Source of the DNA: Stenotrophomonas rhizophila | Lineage (GTDB): Bacteria; Pseudomonadota; Gammaproteobacteria; Xanthomonadales; Xanthomonadaceae | Assembly: GCF_003651185.1 (NCBI RefSeq) | Contig: NZ_RCDC01000004.1 | Coordinates: forward strand, 1,660,659 to 1,724,658 | Direction of reading: 5' to 3' | Length of the DNA: 64,000 nucleotides | Part shown: piece by piece, positions 1 through 6,506 of the stretch | Layout of the letters: each line of letters starts with the position of its first letter | How positions within the stretch are numbered: the first letter of the stretch is position 1 | Position numbers and translations under genes: made by a program | Notes under the pieces: model-generated | What the model saw: only the letters and a program-made list of their open reading frames with translations | What the model was told of the DNA's origin: nothing | Database searches by the model: none

Positions 1-195
1 ATCGCCGCCACCGAAACCCTTACCTGGCAGCGCTCGCATCGCCAGCCGCGCCGGATCATCCTGGTGGCCTACAACGCGGCGACGTACAAGGCCTACCAAT
101 CGGCGCTGGCCGCGCTGGGTCAGCCGGTCGAACCGTCAACCTCGGCGATCTTCGCGCCACTGGCGCTCGGGTTGCCGCCGGCCGCGGCGCACTGA
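1..195 (+). CDS. Macro-domain-like protein, C-terminal fragment
   Basis: This is the 3' end of a gene that begins left of the window. Frame 1 is open for 64 codons and stops at TGA (193-195). The fragment contains RRIILVAYNAATYKAYQSAL, which resembles the last beta-strand and helix of macro domains (ADP-ribose or O-acetyl-ADP-ribose binding and hydrolysis). The catalytic and ligand-binding loops lie outside the window, so the family call rests on this C-terminal pattern alone. The gene converges on the aldolase gene, and the two share a hairpin terminator. Codon use (GC-rich third positions) matches the neighbours, which supports real coding sequence. Confidence 0.5.
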   Translation: MAATETLTWQRSHRQPRRIILVAYNAATYKAYQSALAALGQPVEPSTSAIFAPLALGLPPAAAH

Positions 196-215
196 GCAGA
201 CCACCGCGCAAACAA

Positions 216-240
216 AAACGCCGGCACAAGGCCGGCGTTT
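216..240. terminator. Bidirectional intrinsic terminator
   Basis: A perfect 10-bp inverted repeat (AAACGCCGGC / GCCGGCGTTT) flanks a 5-nt ACAAG loop. A-rich and T-rich flanks provide U-tracts on both strands. It lies between the convergent macro-domain gene and the aldolase gene. Confidence 0.8.
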
Positions 241-264
241 CCGTTGACGGTGGTCAGGCGTGAA

Positions 265-1269
265 TCAGCCGTTCCACTTGCCCAGGGCGGCTTGGCCGTT
301 TTCCTTGGCGCGATCGAAGATCGTCTGCTGCGCCTTGGCGACGTTGGCCTTGGTGTCCTTGGCCCACAGCTTCAGCGCGGCCTGCTGCATGGCGCGGCCG
401 TAGGAGAAGCTCAGCGGCCACGGCAGGTTGCCCATCTGGTTCATGGCGTTCAGATGCGCGGTGGACTGCTCATCGCTCTGGCCACCGGACAGGAACACCA
501 CGCCCGGCAGGATCGCCGGCACGGTGCTCTTGAGGCACATCACGGTCGACTCGGCCACTTCCTCGACGTCGGCCTGCTCTTCGCAGCCCTTGCCGGAGAT
601 GACCATCGAGGCCTTCAGGATGGTGCCTTCCAGCAGCACGTTCTGCTGGTACAGCGCGTCGAACAGCGAACGCAGGGTGGCTTCGGTGACTTCGTAGCAG
701 GTCTCGATGTCGTGGTCGCCGTCCATGATCACTTCCGGCTCGACCATCGGCACCAGGCCGCATTCCTGGCACAGCGCCGCATAACGGGCCAGCGCGTGGG
801 CGTTGGACTCGATGCAGGTGCCCGACGGGATGCTTTCACCGATGTTGATGACTGCACGCCACTTGGCGAAGCGCGCACCCAGCTTGTAGTACTCCTGCAG
901 GCGCTCGCGCAGGCCGTCCAGGCCTTCGGTGACCAGCTCGCCCGGGCAGCCGGCCAGGGCATGCGCGCCCTTGTCGACCTTGATGCCCGGAATGATGCCC
1001 TGGGCGGCCATGTACTTGGCGAACGGGACGCCGTCCTTGGTGGACTGACGGATGGTCTCGTCGTACAGGATCGCGCCGGAGATGTGCTCGTTCAGCTTGG
1101 GCGTGGTGAGCAGCAGTTCGCGGTAGGCGCGACGGTTCTCCTCGGTGTTCTCCAGGCCGACGCTGGCGAAGCGCTTGCCGATGGTGCCGGTGGATTCGTC
1201 GATCGCGATGATGCCCTTGCCCGGGGCGACCATGGCCTGTGCGGTTTCAGCCAGCTGTTCGATGCTCAT
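265..1269 (-). CDS. fba: Class I fructose-1,6-bisphosphate aldolase
   Basis: The enzyme reversibly cleaves fructose 1,6-bisphosphate to DHAP and glyceraldehyde 3-phosphate in the cytoplasm. The 334-aa protein is the animal-type class I (Schiff-base) enzyme: it has VEPEVIMDGDHD, the lysine-bearing strand VLLEGTILK (Schiff-base lysine near residue 219) and the phosphate-binding PLSFSYGRAMQ segment. I chose the ATG at 1267-1269 because AGGAAG lies just upstream. A longer reading adds 11 unconvincing residues. A TATAAT box (1302-1307, minus strand) and a LacI-type dyad (1344-1357) lie upstream. pyk lies upstream on the same strand, but the 246-bp gap with hairpins suggests separate transcription. 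Confidence 0.95.
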   Translation of the reverse strand: MSIEQLAETAQAMVAPGKGIIAIDESTGTIGKRFASVGLENTEENRRAYRELLLTTPKLNEHISGAILYDETIRQSTKDGVPFAKYMAAQGIIPGIKVDKGAHALAGCPGELVTEGLDGLRERLQEYYKLGARFAKWRAVINIGESIPSGTCIESNAHALARYAALCQECGLVPMVEPEVIMDGDHDIETCYEVTEATLRSLFDALYQQNVLLEGTILKASMVISGKGCEEQADVEEVAESTVMCLKSTVPAILPGVVFLSGGQSDEQSTAHLNAMNQMGNLPWPLSFSYGRAMQQAALKLWAKDTKANVAKAQQTIFDRAKENGQAALGKWNG

Positions 1270-1301
1270 GTACTTCCTGTGGCGGGTGCGGGAAAACCCC
1301 A

Positions 1302-1307
1302 ATTATA
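1302..1307 (-). promoter_or_regulatory. Predicted -10 box of the aldolase gene
   Basis: The minus strand reads TATAAT, about 33 nt upstream of the fba start codon. No good -35 hexamer is visible at 16-18 nt, which would fit an activator-dependent promoter or regulation through the dyad at 1344-1357. Confidence 0.4.
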
Positions 1308-1343
1308 GACCCCGCCTCCCGTGAACTGACCGTCCACGGAATC

Positions 1344-1357
1344 TGGAAACGATTCCA
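1344..1357. promoter_or_regulatory. LacI/GalR-like operator candidate upstream of fba
   Basis: The 14-bp dyad TGGAAACGATTCCA has a central CG, as is typical of LacI/GalR-family operators including Cra/FruR-like sites. It is centred about 55 bp upstream of the predicted aldolase transcription start. The assignment to a regulator is inference. Confidence 0.35.
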
Positions 1358-1398
1358 TCCCTAAACGGGCCCAGGGGAGCGAATGTGTCTGGGGGAAA

Positions 1399-1484
1399 GC
1401 CCCCTGAGTGAGGGGGCGGCCGCGAAGCGGCGGGGGTCTGGGAGATGGTAAGAAGGGGCCCACGGTTTGCAGCGCAAACCGTGG
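1399..1484. repeat. Paired hairpins in the pyk-fba intergenic gap
   Basis: There are two stem-loops. The first is GCCCCCT / AGGGGGC with a 5-nt GAGTG loop (1399-1417), followed by a GC-rich stretch. The second is a perfect 11-bp stem, CCACGGTTTGC / GCAAACCGTGG, with a 3-nt loop (1460-1484). On the minus strand the second lies just downstream of the pyk stop and may help end pyk transcription. The pair also looks like a repetitive extragenic element. The rest of the 1270-1515 gap shows no gene. Confidence 0.55.
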
Positions 1485-1515
1485 GGCGACAGCGCGTATG
1501 CGATGACGCGTACCC

Positions 1516-2982
1516 TTAGAGTTCGCCCAGGCCGCTCGCACGGCCGTCTTCGCCCACTTCCAGCAGGCGCAGCGTGTTCGTGGCGCCATGGGTTTCCATG
1601 TGCTCGCCGCTGGTGAAGACGACGCGGTCGCCGCTCTGCAGCTGGTTCGCTTCGAACAGCAGGCGGATGCTGCCGCGCGCGGCTTCGCGCGGGGTCAGGC
1701 CGCGGCTGTCGAAGTTGATCGGGAACACATCGCGCATCAGCGCCATCTGGCGGCGGGCGCCGTCATGGCGGGTCACCGCGAACACCGGTGCCGAGGCACG
1801 GAAGCGCGACAGGTACCGCGCGGTGCCACCGGATTCGGTCATCGCCACGATCGCGCGCACGCCTACGTGCTGGGACAGGAACATGGTGGCCATGGCGATC
1901 GCCTGGTCGGCACGTTCCAGATTGCGCGGCGAGGCGCCGAAATCGGTCTCGGTCTGGAACTGGCGTTCGGCACCGAGGCAGATACGCGCCATCGCTTCGA
2001 CCGCCTTGACCGGGTACATGCCCGCGGCGGTTTCGGCCGAGAGCATCACCGCATCGGTACCGTCGATGACCGAGTTGGCCACGTCCAGCACTTCGGCGCG
2101 GGTCGGGATCGGGCTTTCGACCATCGACTGCAGCATCTGGGTGGCGGTGATCACCACCTTGTTCTGCGCCAGCGAGGCCTTGATGATTTTCTTCTGCAGG
2201 CCCGGCAGTTCGGCATCGCCGATTTCCACGCCCAGATCGCCACGCGCGACCATGACCACGTCACTGGCGTCGACGATCTCTTCCAGGTTGTCGATCGCTT
2301 CGGTGCGCTCGATCTTGGAAACCAGCGCGGCGTAGCAGCCGTGCGACTCGGCGATCTCGCGCGCGTCGTTCATGTCCTGCGCATTGCGGCAGAAGGAGAC
2401 GGCGATGAAATCCACGCCGATCTTGGCCACGATGCCGATCAGTTCCTTGTCGCGCTCGGTCAGCGCGCCCAGCGACAGGCCACCGCCCTGCTTGTTCAGG
2501 CCCTTGCGGTCGGACAGCACGCCATCGTTGAGCACGGTGTTGATGATGCGCTCGCCCTGCACTTCGGTGACCTGCAGCTGCATCAGGCCATCGTCGAGCA
2601 GCAGGATGTCACCGGCCACCACGTCCTGCGGCAGGCCGAGGTAGCTCACGCCCACCTGGGTGGTGTCGCCGGCCGGTGCGTTCGGTGAGGCGACCAGGTC
2701 GAAGCGGTCGCCCGCCTTGAGCTTGATCTTGCCTTCGGCGAAACGCTCGATGCGGATCTTCGGGCCCGGCAGATCGGCCAGGATGCCCACTTCCACGCCC
2801 ACGCGGGCGGCGGCGGCACGTACATCGGCAGCGCGCTTGGCCTGGCCGGACGGGTCACCGTGGCTGAAGTTGAGGCGAACCACGTTCACGCCGGCGCGGA
2901 AGAGATCCTCCAGCACGCCCGGCGGGTCGGTCGCCGGTCCGAGGGTGGCAAGGATCTTGGTGCGACGCTGACGCTCAATCAT
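1516..2982 (-). CDS. pyk: Pyruvate kinase
   Basis: The enzyme converts phosphoenolpyruvate and ADP to pyruvate and ATP, the last step of glycolysis. The 488-aa protein begins MIERQRRTKILATLGPATD and carries the TIM-barrel active-site features: NFSHG near residue 38, the B-domain insertion (about 70-165), the catalytic lysine in VSKIERTEAI (near K223), the MVARGDLGVEIG signature (about 244-255) and ATQMLQSM. The C-terminal allosteric domain (about 350-488) is complete. The start has an upstream GGGAG. The length matches bacterial PykA-type enzymes. It is transcribed away from the HAD-pgk cluster across a 213-bp gap. Confidence 0.96.
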   Translation of the reverse strand: MIERQRRTKILATLGPATDPPGVLEDLFRAGVNVVRLNFSHGDPSGQAKRAADVRAAAARVGVEVGILADLPGPKIRIERFAEGKIKLKAGDRFDLVASPNAPAGDTTQVGVSYLGLPQDVVAGDILLLDDGLMQLQVTEVQGERIINTVLNDGVLSDRKGLNKQGGGLSLGALTERDKELIGIVAKIGVDFIAVSFCRNAQDMNDAREIAESHGCYAALVSKIERTEAIDNLEEIVDASDVVMVARGDLGVEIGDAELPGLQKKIIKASLAQNKVVITATQMLQSMVESPIPTRAEVLDVANSVIDGTDAVMLSAETAAGMYPVKAVEAMARICLGAERQFQTETDFGASPRNLERADQAIAMATMFLSQHVGVRAIVAMTESGGTARYLSRFRASAPVFAVTRHDGARRQMALMRDVFPINFDSRGLTPREAARGSIRLLFEANQLQSGDRVVFTSGEHMETHGATNTLRLLEVGEDGRASGLGEL

Positions 2983-3165
2983 GGTTAATGGGCTCCCGTT
3001 AAAGGAGTGAAATTAGCACACCCATCACGTCCCATGAATACGATTACACCGCTGGCACGCTTGGGTTTCACCGTTGTCCTGCAGACAGCCCGAGACGACC
3101 GGGCGGACAGTCATCTGACCGCCCGCCGGCCAGCGCCAATCGCGGCGGGGCTTTGCGCAGGACAT

Positions 3166-3190
3166 GCGGCGGCGTACGGATCGCCGCCGC
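3166..3190 (-). terminator. GC-rich stem-loop after the pgk-HAD operon
   Basis: A perfect 9-bp stem (GCGGCGGCG / CGCCGCCGC) with a 7-nt loop lies 6 bp downstream of the HAD stop codon. It has no clear U-tract, so a terminator role is plausible but not proven. The rest of 2983-3195 shows no gene. Confidence 0.4.
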
Positions 3191-3195
3191 GGCCC

Positions 3196-3837
3196 TCAAT
3201 CGATCAGGGTGAGCAGGTCGTCCGGTGCCTGCGCGAGGTGCGCCGCCCCGGCCGCTGTGAGCTCTTCGGCACCGCCGAAGCCCCACAACACGCCGATATT
3301 GCGCAGCCCGTGATGACGCGCGCCTTCGATATCCATGCGCCGGTCGCCGATCATCCAGCACTGCGCCGGGGTCAGCGACAGCCGGCGCAGGGCCTCGGCC
3401 ACCAGCTGCGGCTTCTCGCTGCGGCTGCCATCCGGGGTGGCGCCGATCACATCCTCGAAGCAGTCACCGAACGGCAGGTGCTCGACGATGCGCCGGGCGT
3501 GCGGCTCGTTCTTGGCGGTGACGATCGCCAGCCGATGGCCGCGACCCTTCAAGGCCTGCACGACCTGGCCGATCCGCGGGTAGACCTCATGCTCGCGCCA
3601 GCCGACCACGTCGAAGCGCTCGCGGTAATACGTCACCGCCTGTTCGACCTGGGCCGGATCGTTGAACAACGGCGCGAAGCTGGTGCGCAACGACGGCCCG
3701 ATCCAGCGCCGTAGTTCGGCCTGTGGCGGGACCGGTTGGCCCATCTGGGTGAGCGCATGCGCCACGCACCCGGTGATCCCGACGGCCGAATCGATCAGCG
3801 TGCCGTCGAGATCGAAGAACAGCACAGCGCGGCTCAC
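3196..3837 (-). CDS. HAD-superfamily phosphatase (phosphoglycolate phosphatase-like)
   Basis: This is a predicted soluble HAD subfamily IA hydrolase of 213 aa. It has motif [12 protein letters not shown] with the nucleophile Asp9 and acid/base Asp11, a helical cap (about 15-85), the motif II-III region (VTAKN) and motif [14 protein letters not shown]. The [12 protein letters not shown] tail is typical of Gph-like enzymes. The start is GTG at 3835-3837 and overlaps the pgk stop as GTGA, so translation is coupled to pgk. The substrate is unknown; phosphoglycolate or a nucleotide is possible. The pairing with pgk suggests a damage-control or salvage phosphatase, but that is inference. Confidence 0.85.
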   Translation of the reverse strand: MSRAVLFFDLDGTLIDSAVGITGCVAHALTQMGQPVPPQAELRRWIGPSLRTSFAPLFNDPAQVEQAVTYYRERFDVVGWREHEVYPRIGQVVQALKGRGHRLAIVTAKNEPHARRIVEHLPFGDCFEDVIGATPDGSRSEKPQLVAEALRRLSLTPAQCWMIGDRRMDIEGARHHGLRNIGVLWGFGGAEELTAAGAAHLAQAPDDLLTLID

Positions 3838-5009
3838 GAGCCGCGGGCCTCCAGCGCGGCGACGGCCGGCAGGGTCTTGCCTTCCAGGAACTCCAGGAAC
3901 GCGCCGCCACCGGTGGAGATGTAGCTCACCTCGCCGGCGATGTCGTACTTGTCCACCGCGGCCAGGGTGTCGCCACCACCGGCGATCGAGAACGCCGGCG
4001 AGGCCGCGATGGCACGGGCCAGCGCTTCGGTGCCATGGCTGAAGGCCTCGAATTCGAACACACCGACCGGGCCGTTCCAGACCACGGTGCCGGCCTTGGC
4101 GATCAGGCCCACGTAGTGCTGGGCCGTCTCCGGGCCGATATCCAGGATCAGGTCATCCTCGGCCACGTCGGCGACGGCCTTCACCGTGGCTTCGGCGTCC
4201 GGCAGGAACTGCTTGGCCACCACCACGTCGGTCGGCAGCGGGATGTCGGCGCCACGCGCCTTGGCATCGGCGACGATCTTCTTGGCGGTGTCCAGCAGGT
4301 CCGGCTCATACAGCGACTTGCCGACCGGGTAACCGGCGGCCGCGATGAAGGTGTTGGCGATGCCACCGCCGACGATCAGCTGGTCGACCTTGCCGACCAG
4401 GCTGGAGAGCAGTTCGAGCTTGGTGCTGACCTTGCTGCCGGCCACGATCGCCAGCAGCGGCGGGGCCGGGGCGAGCAGCGCCTTGGCCAGCGCGTCCAGT
4501 TCGGCCATCAGCAGCGGACCGCCAGCGGCGACCGGCGCGAAGCGGATCACGCCATGGGTGGAGGCCTGCGCGCGGTGCGCGGTGCCGAAGGCATCCATGA
4601 CGAACACATCGCACAGCGCGGCGTACTTCTTCGCCAGCGCTTCATCGTCCTTGCCCTCGCCGACATTCATGCGGCAGTTTTCCAGCAGCACGATGGAACC
4701 CGGCGCGACGTCCACGCCATCGACCCAATCACGCACCAGCGGCACCTGGACACCCAGCAGCTGCGACAGGCGCAGCGCCACCGGGGCCAGCGATTCGGCT
4801 TCACTCCACACGCCTTCCTTCGGACGCCCCAGGTGCGAGGTCACCATCACGGCGGCGCCCTTCTCCAGCGCCAGCTTCAGCGTCGGCAGCGACGCGGTGA
4901 TGCGCTGCTCGGAGGTGATCTGGCCGTTGTCGATCGGCACGTTCAGATCCTGGCGGATCAGCACGCGCTTGCCGGAGAGATCGAGGTCGGTCATGCGAAC
5001 GATGGACAT
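3834..5009 (-). CDS. pgk: Phosphoglycerate kinase
   Basis: The enzyme transfers the acyl phosphate of 1,3-bisphosphoglycerate to ADP. The 391-aa protein starts [20 protein letters not shown]. It has the N-domain substrate motif RQDLNVP (about 19-25), HLGRPKEG, the hinge region GGGIANTF and the C-domain nucleotide loop GGGDTLAA near the end. The chosen ATG (5007-5009) gives the family length; an in-frame extension to 5096 would add 29 non-conserved residues. The stop overlaps the GTG start of the HAD phosphatase. The 5010-5123 gap holds a long palindrome. Confidence 0.96.
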   Translation of the reverse strand: MSIVRMTDLDLSGKRVLIRQDLNVPIDNGQITSEQRITASLPTLKLALEKGAAVMVTSHLGRPKEGVWSEAESLAPVALRLSQLLGVQVPLVRDWVDGVDVAPGSIVLLENCRMNVGEGKDDEALAKKYAALCDVFVMDAFGTAHRAQASTHGVIRFAPVAAGGPLLMAELDALAKALLAPAPPLLAIVAGSKVSTKLELLSSLVGKVDQLIVGGGIANTFIAAAGYPVGKSLYEPDLLDTAKKIVADAKARGADIPLPTDVVVAKQFLPDAEATVKAVADVAEDDLILDIGPETAQHYVGLIAKAGTVVWNGPVGVFEFEAFSHGTEALARAIAASPAFSIAGGGDTLAAVDKYDIAGEVSYISTGGGAFLEFLEGKTLPAVAALEARGS

Positions 5010-5096
5010 AAGCAACTCTTTGGCTCTGAAGAAGGAAGGGCGCCGTGCGGCGCAGACCATCATTGTCCCGGCTGCGCGGGTGCATCGCAAATCCAT

Positions 5097-5144
5097 AACA
5101 GGGACGGAGGTAGTTAAGCGCGCTTAACTACCCCCGTCCCCGTT
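5097..5144. repeat. 48-bp near-perfect palindrome overlapping the DUF3999 stop
   Basis: Two 24-bp arms match at 22 of 24 positions without a spacer (left arm 5097-5120, right arm 5121-5144). The centre is GTTAAGCGCGCTTAAC, and each outer arm has a (G)GGGACGG core. The right arm encodes the last six residues (NGDGGS) and the TAA stop of the DUF3999 gene on the minus strand. It looks like an extragenic palindrome that entered a gene end. Confidence 0.75.
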
Positions 5145-6506
5145 AAGACGCGGCTGGCGCAGCAGGCTGACCGCGAAGCCACCGACGATCAGCACGCCGA
5201 TCACCAGCAGCGCCCACAGCAGCCACTGTTTCCAGTCGCGCTGCGGGGCCACTGCGGCATCGCCGGCGAGTACTTCCGGTGCGCCCTGCACGCTTGCCTG
5301 CGCCGGTTGCCACTGCGCGCCATGCTGCTCGCGCAGCTGCGCGATCACCGTGGCCACCGGCGCATCCTGGCGCTCGGCACGCACGCTGCCGGCGGCCACC
5401 GCAAACGGCGGCTCGCCCTGGCTGAGGAACACCAGCGCTTCGGGCTGGTAGCCAAGCTTGAGCGTCGGTGCCGGCATCGACTGCGGCTGGCCGGCCACCA
5501 GCTTCCAGTAACGATCACGCGTACTGCGTGCCAGTGGCTGGGTCTGCGATTGGCGACGGTCGGCGGCGTCCTGCAGCTGATAGGCCACCCACGGGCCGGC
5601 GCGCACCTGCCACGGTTGATCGGCATCGTCGCGGCTCAACAGCGTCCACTGCACCACGCTGTTGTCGGCGGTGGCGATATCGGCCTGCGCGATCGGGAAG
5701 CGCCCTTCCAGCTGATACTCGAACTCGCCGGGTTTGCCGGCGGTACCGGTCAGCGACTGCCAGCGCCACGCGATCGCCTGCGCGGCCGGCGCCAACTCGG
5801 CCTGCACCGTGGACAGCGCCGGCAAGGCATCGGCGCCGATCGGCAGGATCCGGAAGTACTTGGCCTGGCGCGCGATCTCGATGCGGCGCTGCTGCAGGCG
5901 GCGGCCTTCGTGCTGCAGGTCCACCAGCGGCACATCGTCGGCGATGCGCAGCCAATCGCGCAGATCGTTGCTCATCTCCACGCGAACGCGCGCCTGCAGT
6001 GGCGACTGTGTCTGCCAGTCCAGGCGCAGCGCCTGCACGCCGGTCTTCAGCGCGCTGGCGTCGATCAGCCAGCCGGCCGGTTGCCCGGCCGCGCCACCGC
6101 GTCCCAGCAGCGCTTCCACCCGGCGCACGCTGCCGTCGGTATTGCGCTCGGTCAGCAGCTGCAGATCATCGCCGGAGGTACCGGCCATCGGCGGCAATGG
6201 GAACCAGGACAGCGTCTGCCATTGTGGCGCCTGCGCCAGTGGCTGATCGGCAGCCAGCAGCGCCGAAGGCAGTGCCTGGCCTTGTGCGTTGAACACCTGC
6301 ACGTCGGCCAGGCGTGGCGACACCGCAGTGCGGTAGACGCCATCGTCGAGCGTCAGCCGGTAGGCACCGGCCTGCGGCTGCGCGAGCTGCAGCGGCCATT
6401 GCTGGCGATAGGCCTGGCGGTCATCGGCGGCCTGGGCCTGGGCCTGGGCCTGGGCCAGCGCCGGAAGCGCCAGCGCGGTGAAGAGGATCAGCGGGCGAAA
6501 GGTCAT
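5124..6506 (-). CDS. DUF3999 family exported membrane protein
   Basis: Function unknown. The 460-aa protein has a signal peptide (MTFRPLILFTALALPALA) followed by a Gln-Ala run encoded by four tandem GGCCTG hexamers (plus-strand 6429-6452). A long beta-rich periplasmic region follows, then one C-terminal transmembrane helix (about 425-448, WLLWALLVIGVLIVGGFAV). This matches the DUF3999 family layout. The ATG (6504-6506) overlaps the stop of the DUF2339 gene as TGATG, so the two are coupled. The pair commonly occurs together in proteobacteria. The last six residues come from the palindrome at 5097-5144. The minus-strand reading continues open upstream to 7316, but that part is a shadow of DUF2339. 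Confidence 0.85.
   Translation of the reverse strand: MTFRPLILFTALALPALAQAQAQAQAADDRQAYRQQWPLQLAQPQAGAYRLTLDDGVYRTAVSPRLADVQVFNAQGQALPSALLAADQPLAQAPQWQTLSWFPLPPMAGTSGDDLQLLTERNTDGSVRRVEALLGRGGAAGQPAGWLIDASALKTGVQALRLDWQTQSPLQARVRVEMSNDLRDWLRIADDVPLVDLQHEGRRLQQRRIEIARQAKYFRILPIGADALPALSTVQAELAPAAQAIAWRWQSLTGTAGKPGEFEYQLEGRFPIAQADIATADNSVVQWTLLSRDDADQPWQVRAGPWVAYQLQDAADRRQSQTQPLARSTRDRYWKLVAGQPQSMPAPTLKLGYQPEALVFLSQGEPPFAVAAGSVRAERQDAPVATVIAQLREQHGAQWQPAQASVQGAPEVLAGDAAVAPQRDWKQWLLWALLVIGVLIVGGFAVSLLRQPRLNGDGGS

Noticed and set aside
4035..5117. A long plus-strand frame opposite pgk
   Set aside because: Antisense shadow of pgk, no start signal or domain.
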